Source of the DNA: Gammaproteobacteria bacterium
Lineage (GTDB): Bacteria > Pseudomonadota > Gammaproteobacteria > UBA4575
DNA length: 47,134 nt
Assembly: GCA_028285655.1 (NCBI GenBank)
Contig: JANQOT010000090.1
Coordinates: forward strand, 1-47,134
Reading direction: 5' to 3'
Below the pieces are notes generated by a model. That model ran no database searches and had not been told where the DNA came from. It saw only the letters and a list, made by a program, of their open reading frames with translations. Numbering within the stretch: the first letter of the stretch is position 1; each line of letters starts with the position of its first letter. The position numbers were made by a program, and so were the translations under genes. Positions 1 to 7,559 of this stretch are shown piece by piece.

Positions 1-217
1 CAACCACACCGAGCGTTCGCACGCCGACACTTTCGGAGTTTGATTGAAATGCATCTTTAAGTGCAGCAGCAACCACCGGATTGCGCGCCTTGTACGCCGT
101 ATCCGGGCTGGACGCTACAGATTGCGCATTTGAAATATTACTTGCGGTTATATTCAGGCGAGCGGTTTGCGCACTTAAGCCGCTGCCGGAAATATCAAAA
201 ATGTTAAATAGCGACAT
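1..217 (-). CDS. flgC: Flagellar basal-body rod protein FlgC, N-terminal part (cut by window edge)
   Basis: The complement of 217 down to 1 opens with ATG and reads MSLFNIFDISGSGLSAQ, followed by an LNITASNISNA segment. That is the conserved N-terminal helix of proximal rod proteins and the characteristic start of FlgC. About 72 residues are present and the rest lies left of the window. FlgC builds the proximal rod of the flagellar basal body together with FlgB and FlgF. It begins 4 bases after the flgB stop, so the two are co-transcribed from the RpoN-type promoter upstream of flgB. Confidence 0.93.
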   Translation of the reverse strand, partial: MSLFNIFDISGSGLSAQTARLNITASNISNAQSVASSPDTAYKARNPVVAAALKDAFQSNSESVGVRTLGVV

Positions 218-221
218 TTAT

Positions 222-629
222 TTATTCACCTCGTAGCGTTCTGATAAACCCACTGATTCTTTTACTCAGAATCGATAAACTGATCTGGTAACGTAATGCA
301 TTCTCGGTAAATGCCGATTTTTCATGATCGCTGTCTACGGTATTACCATCCAAAGAAGCCTGTTCTGGAATGCGATAACGAATCGCGTTTGCAGCCAAAA
401 CTCCTGCGTTGTTAGATATATGTCCTGCCTGGCTGGCCGCAATTTTGACCGCGCCGGTATTTTGCAATCCCTGCATATCTTTCAAGGCCGCGCTAAAATC
501 AAAATCGCGTGCCTTGTAATTTGGTGTATCTGCATTTGCCAGATTAGCCGCCAGCAATTCGGCTCTTTGCGAACGCAGTTGCACCGATTGCGCGTGAATG
601 CCAAATAATTGATTAATCGGATTGGGCAT
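222..629 (-). CDS. flgB: Flagellar basal-body rod protein FlgB
   Basis: The product is 135 residues, the usual FlgB length. The N-terminal rod signature is seen around residues 20-45 (LRSQRAELLAANLANADTPN, then YKARDFDF), the FlgB version of the ANxxTP motif. The C-terminal helix (about 100-135) completes the rod-type coiled coil. FlgB is a proximal rod subunit at the MS-ring junction. It is the first gene of the leftward flgB-flgC operon, has a strong RpoN-type promoter 34-50 bases upstream, and is transcribed divergently from flgA. That is the common arrangement in polar flagellates such as Pseudomonas and Vibrio. Confidence 0.95.
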   Translation of the reverse strand: MPNPINQLFGIHAQSVQLRSQRAELLAANLANADTPNYKARDFDFSAALKDMQGLQNTGAVKIAASQAGHISNNAGVLAANAIRYRIPEQASLDGNTVDSDHEKSAFTENALRYQISLSILSKRISGFIRTLRGE

Positions 630-662
630 ATCGTTTCCAAAAAATTTCGTTGTAATCGTTAA

Positions 663-679
663 AGCAATCGCTGTGCCAG
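663..679 (-). promoter_or_regulatory. RpoN (sigma-54) promoter of flgBC
   Basis: The minus strand reads TGGCACAGCGATTGCT. This has the GG (676-677) and GC (664-665) pairs with exactly 10 bases between them, and it matches TGGCAC-N5-TTGCT throughout. Transcription would start near 652, about 23 bases before the flgB ATG. RpoN control of basal-body genes through a FleQ/FlrC-type activator is established for polar flagella. No activator site was identified here. Confidence 0.85.
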
Positions 680-815
680 CCGATAAACTACGTTCGGATC
701 TAAAATTCGACCGCTGATCCGCTTATTTGAAAATTCGAATTCAGAATTTGCCGGTGCCCGGCAAAGCTTGCAGCCCTGCAAATAAAAATTTCAGAAATAT
801 GCTCGATCAAACTTC

Positions 816-832
816 CCGGCATGAACCTTGCT
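816..832 (+). promoter_or_regulatory. RpoN (sigma-54) promoter of flgA
   Basis: The plus strand reads CCGGCATGAACCTTGCT, with GG at 818-819, a 10-base spacer and GC at 830-831. The -12 half (TTGCT) is perfect and the -24 half (CGGCAT) is two bases off TGGCAC. The predicted start near 843 leaves a leader of about 30 bases before the flgA ATG. With the flgB promoter it forms a divergent RpoN pair. Confidence 0.65.
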
Positions 833-872
833 TATCATTAAACATGAGTAAATTTTTTGACGACGAAAAAAC

Positions 873-1610
873 ATGAGAACGTTTACCTTTCGCAACTGCC
901 GGTTGAATATTCCCTGCGCCACCTTATTAATAGGTATGAGCCTGACGTCCGTGGCTTCAGCAACTTCGAATCTCGAAAATATGCAGGATCATCAACAAAT
1001 AATTGATCAGACGGTAGCGTTTATCGAGCAAGATCTGCAGATTGATCCTGCTGATGCGACCGTTAGCGTGAAATCACTGGATCGACGTTTGCGCTTGCAT
1101 CAATGCTCACAACCCTTACAAATTTTCTGGCCGCCGGGTGCGCAAAAAATCGGTCACACGTCAATCGGGATTCGCTGTCAGGACTACAAGCCCTGGAAAA
1201 TTTTTATCGGGGCACACATTCAGAAATTTACCGATGTATGGGTAACCACCACCACCATTGGCCGCGGAACCATTCTTGAAGATCGGCACGTAAGGCTGGA
1301 ACGCCGCGATATCAGTAAATCCATAAGGCATTATTTTTCCAGCGAACAAAGCCCGGTAGGCTTGATTGCAAAACGACCCTTGCGAGCCGGCGATACGCTG
1401 CAAATGTCGGCTGTCGCCAAGCAAAAGCTTGTGAAACGCGGTGATCGAGTGCATGTTATAGGCAGGAAAAATGGTCTGGAAATTCGTACCGTCGCCACCG
1501 CTTTAAGCGACGGTGCAGATGGCGACCGGATTCGCGTCCGCAGCCTGACCACAAAAAAGGAGCTGGAAGGAATTTTGCGCCAAAATAGCACTGTATACGT
1601 AAATATTTGA
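873..1610 (+). CDS. flgA: Flagellar P-ring assembly chaperone FlgA
   Basis: The product is 245 residues. A hydrophobic signal segment near residues 14-30 with a VASA-type cleavage region sends it to the periplasm. The C-terminal two thirds form the SAF-like FlgA domain: IGRGTILEDRHV at about 130 and RPLRAGDTLQ near 168-177, then a KRGDRVHVIGRKNGLEI strand pair and an EGILRQNSTVYVNI ending typical of the family. FlgA keeps FlgI competent for P-ring assembly around the distal rod. It is the first gene of flgA-flgM-flgN and has an RpoN-type promoter upstream. The flgM gene follows after 74 bases with its own FliA promoter. Confidence 0.95.
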   Translation: MRTFTFRNCRLNIPCATLLIGMSLTSVASATSNLENMQDHQQIIDQTVAFIEQDLQIDPADATVSVKSLDRRLRLHQCSQPLQIFWPPGAQKIGHTSIGIRCQDYKPWKIFIGAHIQKFTDVWVTTTTIGRGTILEDRHVRLERRDISKSIRHYFSSEQSPVGLIAKRPLRAGDTLQMSAVAKQKLVKRGDRVHVIGRKNGLEIRTVATALSDGADGDRIRVRSLTTKKELEGILRQNSTVYVNI

Positions 1611-1630
1611 ACCAGTAGCAAATTTTTGTA

Positions 1631-1657
1631 TAAAGATTTAATAATTTAGGCCGATAT
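1631..1657 (+). promoter_or_regulatory. FliA (sigma-28) promoter of flgMN
   Basis: TAAAGATT (1631-1638), an 11-base spacer and GCCGATAT (1650-1657) match the consensus TAAAGTTT-N11-GCCGATAA at 13 or more positions with exact spacing. The predicted start is near 1664. A purine-rich ribosome site (AGGAAAAGG, 1668-1676) precedes the flgM ATG at 1685. Autoregulation of the anti-sigma factor by FliA is well established. Confidence 0.88.
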
Positions 1658-1684
1658 ATTTAATTCAGGAAAAGGTTAAACCAG

Positions 1685-2005
1685 ATGACTGATGTGATTA
1701 AGAATGTGAATACAAACCAGGTATCAGGAAGCAACGTAAAATCGACATCGCTGCCCGCAAAGGACGGTGACAAAGCCGTTGCGACCAATAAAGCGGAGTC
1801 TGCTGCGGTCGCCAGTAACGACCAGGTCGAACTCACCAGTGCTGCAAAAAAACTGGACGAAGTCGTCGCCGGTCTGGCCAGCGAGCCAGTAGTGGACCGC
1901 CAGAAAGTCGAAGCGGTAAAACAGGCGTTAGCCGACGGTAAATATCAGATCGACAGCGCCAATATTGCCCAAAAATTGATCGAAATCGACGACCTTCTTA
2001 AGTAA
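1685..2005 (+). CDS. flgM: Anti-sigma-28 factor FlgM
   Basis: The product is 106 residues. The N-terminal half is low-complexity (Ser, Ala, Lys and Asn rich), as expected for the disordered, secreted part. The C-terminal half carries the FliA-binding segment: DQVELTSAAKKL at about 47-58, then VDRQKVEAVKQALADGKYQI and AQKLIEIDDLL. FlgM holds FliA inactive until the hook is complete and then leaves through the flagellar export apparatus. It is preceded by a near-perfect FliA promoter and followed after 24 bases by flgN. Confidence 0.95.
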   Translation: MTDVIKNVNTNQVSGSNVKSTSLPAKDGDKAVATNKAESAAVASNDQVELTSAAKKLDEVVAGLASEPVVDRQKVEAVKQALADGKYQIDSANIAQKLIEIDDLLK

Positions 2006-2029
2006 TATCAACTATTAAACAGGTGCACC

Positions 2030-2497
2030 ATGGACGGATACCATCCACATCACACCGCTGAAGAAGCGGTCAACGCATTACAAAAATGTGTTTCTATTTT
2101 CCTGGATCTGTTATCGGCAGAAAGAGATTTACTTTTAAACGGAAACGCCGAAAATCTTGCCGAAGTCACAGAAAACAAGCAGCAAGTGCTGAACGATTTG
2201 GCACTGCTGGAGAACCAGATTCGACCCCATATTGCGTCCTTGAATCAGGACAGTAACAATCAAGAAAACGGCATCTCGGCCGAATTAAAGCAAAAATGGA
2301 ATGGTGTCGTTGAAACGCTAGTCGAATGCCAAAATATCAATACTGAAAACGGCACTTTGGTAAATATGCTGCTTAATCAGTCCAAGAATGCGTTGCATCA
2401 ATTGTATTCACTATGCAACATCAACAGCGTGACCACCTATAATGAAAACGGCAATCAACACTTCCAGGCACCGTCGAACCGGTCAATTCACGTTTAA
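2030..2497 (+). CDS. flgN: Flagellar export chaperone FlgN
   Basis: The product is 155 residues and almost wholly helical. Its LLSAERDLLLNGNAENLAEV segment near residues 28-50 is typical of FlgN, as is the terminal QSKNALHQLYSL region. FlgN binds the hook-filament junction proteins FlgK and FlgL and delivers them to the export gate. Its place immediately after flgM supports the call. The last 20 or so residues look unstructured. Confidence 0.9.
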   Translation: MDGYHPHHTAEEAVNALQKCVSIFLDLLSAERDLLLNGNAENLAEVTENKQQVLNDLALLENQIRPHIASLNQDSNNQENGISAELKQKWNGVVETLVECQNINTENGTLVNMLLNQSKNALHQLYSLCNINSVTTYNENGNQHFQAPSNRSIHV

Positions 2498-2545
2498 GTC
2501 CTGAAATCGCTCGTAATTAAATATTAAAGCTCGCAATATTTGCCC

Positions 2546-2573
2546 TCGAATAGTCAATTATTTGACTATTCGA
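2546..2573. repeat. Perfect 12-bp inverted repeat downstream of flgN
   Basis: TCGAATAGTCAA (2546-2557) and TTGACTATTCGA (2562-2573) are exact reverse complements around a 4-base TTAT loop. It lies 49 bases after flgN and 115 bases before the next gene. There is no T-run after it, so it is not a canonical intrinsic terminator. It could still terminate or protect the flgMN transcript, or act as an operator. Confidence 0.6.
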
Positions 2574-2688
2574 ACTTACAATTGTGAAACATTGTGAACT
2601 TCATAGTTAGAAATGTACTCTAACTAGTTAAAAAATTGTATATTTTTTTTAAATAAATTTATTTACTATTTAGTCCCATAAATACTTC

Positions 2689-3603
2689 ATGGCGCAACAT
2701 AAACATTCTGAAATAATTCGACCGCTATCGCATTATTCTATTACCGGCCAGGCAGACGAACATTCCGGCTCGGTGCTGCGGTTGATTTACGAATTTCAAA
2801 ATCAGCTATCCTTGCAAGAATTATTTGAAGTGTATGCGAACAATATTTGCGCTGCCTTACCGGTAAACGGCATACGGTACCGCTTCCCCCTGCTGGCCAT
2901 TAATCTTCAGCATGGCGTGGTGTCCAACCCTATTTGTAACTACCAGTTGAATACCGAACACGATGTTTGGGGGGATATAACAATTTACCGGGATAAAGGC
3001 TTTAGCAATGAAGAAATTCATCAGTTTGAATTAATTACCTCTTTACTGGTTCATCCTCTGAAAACAGCAATCCTGCATGCGTCGGCATCGCTATATACGG
3101 ACGACGGCGGAGTGGTCGGATTTGCAAACCCTGACCTGGTGGAACAATTGATTATTCGCGAAGCCAAACTTGCTGCCAGAGAACACGTGCCGATGTCCGT
3201 CATATTGTTTAACACCGACCGTTTCAAAAGAATCTGCGATAGTTTCGGACATATTCATGGCGATAAAATTTTGTATGACATTATGCAAGTGATGCACAGC
3301 AGGCTTAGAGATACCGATTTGTTGTTCAGATACCATGCCGATACTTTTTGTCTGATATTAAAAGGAGTAACCGGCGATCAGGCGATGATGATCAGTGAAC
3401 GAGTTCGTAGCGCTGTCGATGAATTTACTTTTCGTCAGGCAAATAACAAGAAACTACACATGACCATCAGCGGCGGAATTGCAGTGCTGGACAAACAAGA
3501 TTGTCTGGATTCGATTTTAAAAAGAGCTAATAATGCATTACTGCTGGCAAAAAATTCCGGACGCAATCAAAGTATTTTAGCTGACGGGTTTTTCATTAAC
3601 TAA
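2689..3603 (+). CDS. GAF-like/degenerate GGDEF protein (probably not a cyclase)
   Basis: The product is 304 residues. Residues about 35-125 resemble a GAF-type sensor fold. Residues about 145-300 are a GGDEF domain by layout: an LFNTDRFK strand where active enzymes have DIDHFK, then FGHIHGDKIL, the signature loop, an SGGIAVL strand and ANNALLLAKNSGRNQ at the end. The signature GG(D/E)EF is HADTF at 216-220 and the first metal aspartate is Asn175, so catalysis is unlikely. It may bind nucleotide or partner with the intact cyclase that converges on it, the two stops overlapping by 4 bases. No clear ribosome site precedes the ATG. Confidence 0.75.
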   Translation: MAQHKHSEIIRPLSHYSITGQADEHSGSVLRLIYEFQNQLSLQELFEVYANNICAALPVNGIRYRFPLLAINLQHGVVSNPICNYQLNTEHDVWGDITIYRDKGFSNEEIHQFELITSLLVHPLKTAILHASASLYTDDGGVVGFANPDLVEQLIIREAKLAAREHVPMSVILFNTDRFKRICDSFGHIHGDKILYDIMQVMHSRLRDTDLLFRYHADTFCLILKGVTGDQAMMISERVRSAVDEFTFRQANNKKLHMTISGGIAVLDKQDCLDSILKRANNALLLAKNSGRNQSILADGFFIN

Positions 3604-4904
3604 GCCGCATTAACAAGTACTTCCACCCTGTTTCTTCCTGAACGTTTTGCTTTATACAGCGCTTTATCAGCACGCTCAAATATAGTCGTAGGCGTATCTT
3701 TTTTTACAAACGATGCCACACCGCAAGAAATGGTGACTTGCAATGGTTGTTGCTTATAAGTGAATTCGGTCGTTGCTATAATTTCTCGAATTTGCTCGGC
3801 TAGTTGTTCACCTTGTTCCAGATCCTTATTATTCAGCAGCATCACAAACTCTTCCCCGCCGAAACGTGCGACCATATCGCTCGCGCCGACACTGGCTTTA
3901 AGTTTTTGGGCCACCGACTGCAGCACTTTATCTCCTGCGGCATGGCCATAACGATCGTTTAGCATTTTAAAATGGTCAATATCCCAAACCAGCAAGGTGG
4001 CCTGTACACTGTTTTCTTTCCACTGCATCCACGCTTTCTCCAACGCTTGAATATATGCCGCACGGTTATACAGCTTTGTCAACGGATCCGTAATCGCTTC
4101 TTCATGTTTTAGGCGAATCGCATTCTCCAAATCGTGCGCATGTTCCTCCAGAGATTTCACTTTGTTGCTAAGCCCGGCAATTTTCTGCTCGAGCACCTGG
4201 GTTTCGTTTTCATCTTGTTCGAGTTCTTTTTCGACCTTATGTTGCAGTGCTTCCACTAATTGATTGAGCGTGTCCTTCAGTGAATGAACATCCTGATTTG
4301 AATTGATCGAACTTTTTAAATCCTGCACACCCTGCTCAAACGAAGAACGTATGTTATTTTTCGATTGACTGTTGGAACAAGTTTCGCGCGCTTCATTTAC
4401 TTCCAGGTAGATTGATTGCAGTTTTTCGGATATTCCCTGCAAGAATTGATAAATTTCCTGTTGATCTTCGTACGCACTATTGGCATGACTCATGAACAAC
4501 TGTTTAGCCCGTTTGGTACAGTCACCGAGATCATGACCGCTATCCAGATCTTCTTTCAGTTTTTTGGCGGTTTCCAGATACATCCCCGAATATGGAATCT
4601 TGACCAACAATTCACGCAAACTTGAAGTCCAGAATTTATTGTATTTTGCATCTGAAATTGAAGAACGCAAAACAAGTATCTGCATGTCAAAAATATCATC
4701 CAAATACCGAATTAAATCACGTTGGCCCAAATGCGACTGGATTTCACGATGGTCCTGGACTTTTTTCTTCAGCTCACGCTTGCTGCCGAATTGAGCATAT
4801 TTATCCAACAAGCCGTTTAAACTTTGGAAAGAAGCAAGCCCCTCGATTTGTTCTTTATTGAGAGTTTTATCGCCCGCAAATAGAGAAAGGAACTTGGTTA
4901 ACAT
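3600..4904 (-). CDS. Diguanylate cyclase (GGEEF), soluble, with coiled-coil linker
   Basis: The product is 434 residues. Residues 1-215 are helical with no recognised domain and no membrane span. Residues about 215-268 are heptad-like (LEQKIAGLSNKVKSLEEHA) and probably dimerise the enzyme. The catalytic domain runs from ITDPLTKLYNR (271) through DIDHFKMLNDRYGH (308-321) to GGEEF (349-353) and ends in DKALYKAKRSGRNRV. The metal and substrate residues are intact, so GTP to c-di-GMP synthesis is expected. The allosteric RxxD site is absent (GASD at the equivalent place), suggesting no product inhibition. It lies 38 bases after the glutamate-synthase-like gene on the same strand and probably shares its FliA promoter. 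Confidence 0.9.
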   Translation of the reverse strand: MLTKFLSLFAGDKTLNKEQIEGLASFQSLNGLLDKYAQFGSKRELKKKVQDHREIQSHLGQRDLIRYLDDIFDMQILVLRSSISDAKYNKFWTSSLRELLVKIPYSGMYLETAKKLKEDLDSGHDLGDCTKRAKQLFMSHANSAYEDQQEIYQFLQGISEKLQSIYLEVNEARETCSNSQSKNNIRSSFEQGVQDLKSSINSNQDVHSLKDTLNQLVEALQHKVEKELEQDENETQVLEQKIAGLSNKVKSLEEHAHDLENAIRLKHEEAITDPLTKLYNRAAYIQALEKAWMQWKENSVQATLLVWDIDHFKMLNDRYGHAAGDKVLQSVAQKLKASVGASDMVARFGGEEFVMLLNNKDLEQGEQLAEQIREIIATTEFTYKQQPLQVTISCGVASFVKKDTPTTIFERADKALYKAKRSGRNRVEVLVNAA

Positions 4905-4942
4905 CGCTTGTATCGTCGAGTGGAATACTAAAAATTACCTGC

Positions 4943-6568
4943 TTATGAAGCTTGCTTGTTTTTATTCTCGTTGAGATTTTCAGAATCATGACCTTGATCG
5001 CCGGCATCCAGTGCGGCATGCGCGTCATCTGCCCAAGGGCGTGTGGACCAGTCTCTGCGTTCGTGCGTAAATAAAGGTTTTGGTTCTGAGTACAGTTTAT
5101 TTAACGGGATCGACAACCCATCGGCTTGCACAATTCGCGCATGAAAGCGATTTAAGTCTCTCAAATGTTTTACACCGCATGAATGCGCAATCATACCGAC
5201 TTCGTAGACCATATTCTGCACATAATGTTTTACACGTTCTGCTTTTACATAAGGATCCAATCCCCTCTGGAATTTGGCATCATGAGTTGTGATTCCAGTC
5301 GGACAAGTATTTTTATTACACTGTAACGCCTGGATACAACCAATCGAGAACATAAACCCGCGTGCTGACGTTATAAAATCCGCCCCCACGCATAAAGCCC
5401 AGGCAACATCTGCCGGCGTTATTAATTTACCCGAAGCGATAACTTTGATTCGATCACGCAAACCATGCTCAATTAGCTTGTTTACGACAATCGGTAAACT
5501 TTCATGCAAGGGAAGTCCCATATCGTCAAGCAAGGGAAGCGGCGCGGCTCCGGTTCCACCATCGGCACTGTCAACAGTAATAAAGTCCGGTGCATATTCC
5601 GCACCTCGCCGCAGAATGGCAGAACACAAATGGTCCAGCCAACTTTCCGACCCAATGACCGCTTTAAATCCAACTGGCTTTCCGGTCACGTTTCGTATGC
5701 GATTAATTACGTCCAGTAAATCATCGTCACACTTGATTTCCGGATGCCGATTTGGACTAATTGAATCTTTTCCTTCAGGAATACAGCGAATTTCTGCGAT
5801 TTCTTTGGTGACTTTATCACCCGGCAGTATGCCGCCTTTACCCGGTTTTCCACCCTGGCTTAATTTAAGCTCAAACATGCGAACCTGGTGGTGCCCAGCG
5901 ACTTCTTTTAATTTGTCATCGCTGAGTTTTCCGGTTTCCGGATCTCTGACACCGTATTTAGCAGTACCGATCTGAAACACAATGTCGCAGCCGCTTGCCA
6001 AATGATATTTAGATAAGCCGCCTTCCCCGGTGTTCAACCAGCAAGCCGCCTGTTTCGCCCCGAAAGATAAGGACTGTATTGCCGGCTTCGATAGTGCACC
6101 GTAACTCATGCCGGAAATGTTAAAAATCGAATTGGTGGTAAACGGCGTTTTGGCATATGGTCCGATAGTATCGTAGTCGGGAGCCGTCGCATCTTCGGAC
6201 ATGGTTGGATAGGGGCAATTGGAAAACAGTACAGTTCCGGCTTTGTTTAGATCGCGACTGGAACCAAAAGCTGCGGTGTTGGAGATATTTTTTGCCGCTC
6301 GATAAACCCAGGAGCGTTGCGCACGATTGAAGGGCATTTCTTCCCGGTCGGCAGCGAAAAAATACTGGCGAAAGAATTCTCCCAAATACTCGAATAAATA
6401 CCGAAAACGCCCTATTACCGGATAGTTTTTTCGAATGGCATGCTTTGTTTGAGTAACGTCAATCAGGTACAAAATTACGACGACACATACGGCTGTAACT
6501 AAGGCTAATGCCAGCGATACCTGTACGAATGAATTTATAGTAGAGGTCCAGCCGAGAAAGTATTCCAT
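4943..6568 (-). CDS. Glutamate-synthase-like FMN-binding protein (GltB central-domain family)
   Basis: The product is 541 residues. One N-terminal membrane span (about 12-36) is followed by the FMN-binding alpha/beta barrel of the large glutamate synthase subunit. Recognisable are ISGMSYGALSKPAIQSL near 150, the KLSQGGKPGKGGILPG loop near 235, DSADGGTGAAPLPLLDD near 335 and VIASGKL near 375. Three cysteines in a C-x5-C-x4-C pattern ending in NTCPTGITTHD match the 3Fe-4S ligands of GltB. There is no glutaminase domain, so it is a stand-alone membrane-anchored oxidoreductase. The substrate is not known for such proteins and glutamate synthesis should not be assumed. A FliA promoter lies upstream and AGGAAG precedes the ATG. 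Confidence 0.85.
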   Translation of the reverse strand: MEYFLGWTSTINSFVQVSLALALVTAVCVVVILYLIDVTQTKHAIRKNYPVIGRFRYLFEYLGEFFRQYFFAADREEMPFNRAQRSWVYRAAKNISNTAAFGSSRDLNKAGTVLFSNCPYPTMSEDATAPDYDTIGPYAKTPFTTNSIFNISGMSYGALSKPAIQSLSFGAKQAACWLNTGEGGLSKYHLASGCDIVFQIGTAKYGVRDPETGKLSDDKLKEVAGHHQVRMFELKLSQGGKPGKGGILPGDKVTKEIAEIRCIPEGKDSISPNRHPEIKCDDDLLDVINRIRNVTGKPVGFKAVIGSESWLDHLCSAILRRGAEYAPDFITVDSADGGTGAAPLPLLDDMGLPLHESLPIVVNKLIEHGLRDRIKVIASGKLITPADVAWALCVGADFITSARGFMFSIGCIQALQCNKNTCPTGITTHDAKFQRGLDPYVKAERVKHYVQNMVYEVGMIAHSCGVKHLRDLNRFHARIVQADGLSIPLNKLYSEPKPLFTHERRDWSTRPWADDAHAALDAGDQGHDSENLNENKNKQAS

Positions 6569-6606
6569 GTAAGCTTCCTGATAGAAATTTCTATTTATTC
6601 AAGAAT

Positions 6607-6633
6607 TTATCGGCCAAATTTTGCTTAGCTTTA
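6607..6633 (-). promoter_or_regulatory. FliA (sigma-28) promoter of the glutamate-synthase-like gene and downstream cyclase
   Basis: The minus strand reads TAAAGCTA (6633-6626), an 11-base spacer and GCCGATAA (6614-6607). The -10 is a perfect match and the -35 is 6 of 8. The predicted start near 6600 gives a leader of about 32 bases, which includes the AGGAAG ribosome site before the ATG at 6568. Confidence 0.82.
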
Positions 6634-6700
6634 AGTGTCTCAGCATGGCCATGCGAAATATTCGTTCTGTCGCCGACAATCGGCCTTAGTTAGCTAATTG

Positions 6701-7546
6701 CTAGTGGACATTAATTAATGGATCTATTGCTTGTGTATTGGTCGAGATGAAAAATGCCGCATGATTGAAGGATGAATATTCCGCTTCGCGATGTAATCGA
6801 ACCACCTGGCCAGCCAAATCATAGGTTGCTCGACTGGCACTTTGATCTATGTGCGCGATTACCGGTTCGAGTTTGCCGGCGAATTCATCGGTTGCATAGC
6901 CCAGCTCCAGTGCTGAAATTAATTCGTACACCAGCACACTTAAACAAAGTCGCTTGGAATACGATGAATGCAGAAATATCTGCTGAATGCTGTCAGGTAA
7001 TTCAGGCATGTATTCGCTTTCAAACCGGTATAATTCCTGCAAACCTTCGATTGAATCCAAATAGCTGCTTTCAATTTCTCTTCGGTTAACTTCATTGTTC
7101 GCAACAATTTGGAAAAGCAAATTAGCGCCGGTAAACATAGACGCGCAATACAATTCCTCGATGTTCTTTTCACCCATATAATCAGCCCAAAAGCCGGTCA
7201 TGTTAGCCGCAATGAATATTCGATTGCGTACCAGTTTATAGGCAGACTGGTTATCTTTGGACAAATTCGAATCTTCGATACTCTTTATCGAAAGCAGCTT
7301 TTCCTTTAATACAGGCAAACCAAGCAAATTGATTGCTGCTTGCACAGTATTTACAACCGGACGATTTCTTTCCTGGAAGAATTGGTTTACCAGTAAAATT
7401 ATATTGATAAATACGACCGCATCTTGCAACGCAATTGCAGTAATATCGCGCAAATCGATTTCATCCTGATCCAGAACATTTTTCAATGAAGACGTAACCG
7501 CGGAAGTCGTCGGCAACAGTTCAATATTGACGGCTTGGGCACTCAT
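6701..7546 (-). CDS. HDOD-domain protein, third gene of the stator operon
   Basis: The product is 281 residues. The opening reads IELLPTTSAVTSSLKNVL, followed by ITAIALQDAVVFINIILLVN and TVQAAINLLGLPVLKEKLL. These are the helical hallmarks of HDOD, a catalytically dead HD-like fold (LP-P----L, D-L--I---D, and V--A---LG). The remaining helices (about 100-250) continue that domain. HDOD proteins are non-enzymatic signalling or scaffold proteins common in motility and c-di-GMP networks. Its ATG is 13 bases after the pomB stop, so it should be expressed with the stator. Its exact partner is unknown. Confidence 0.75.
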   Translation of the reverse strand: MSAQAVNIELLPTTSAVTSSLKNVLDQDEIDLRDITAIALQDAVVFINIILLVNQFFQERNRPVVNTVQAAINLLGLPVLKEKLLSIKSIEDSNLSKDNQSAYKLVRNRIFIAANMTGFWADYMGEKNIEELYCASMFTGANLLFQIVANNEVNRREIESSYLDSIEGLQELYRFESEYMPELPDSIQQIFLHSSYSKRLCLSVLVYELISALELGYATDEFAGKLEPVIAHIDQSASRATYDLAGQVVRLHREAEYSSFNHAAFFISTNTQAIDPLINVH

Positions 7547-7559
7547 GCTCTAGGGCCGT

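Noticed and set aside
324-608. Plus-strand ORF inside flgB
   Set aside because: It lies wholly on the complement of flgB and has no ribosome site; the protein shows no family pattern. Many similar overlaps elsewhere were discarded for the same reason.
740-790. A second RpoN promoter within GGTGCCCGGCAAAGCTTGCAG
   Set aside because: The GG and GC pairs are 11 bases apart, not 10; the site at 816-832 has the right spacing and position.
2540-2560. FliA promoter for the degenerate GGDEF gene
   Set aside because: TAAAGCTC is present near 2525 but the -10 at the right distance is CCTCGAAT, not close to GCCGATAA.
4416-4861. Forward ORFs opposite the diguanylate cyclase
   Set aside because: Short, overlapping, no ribosome sites, and entirely opposite a conserved domain protein.
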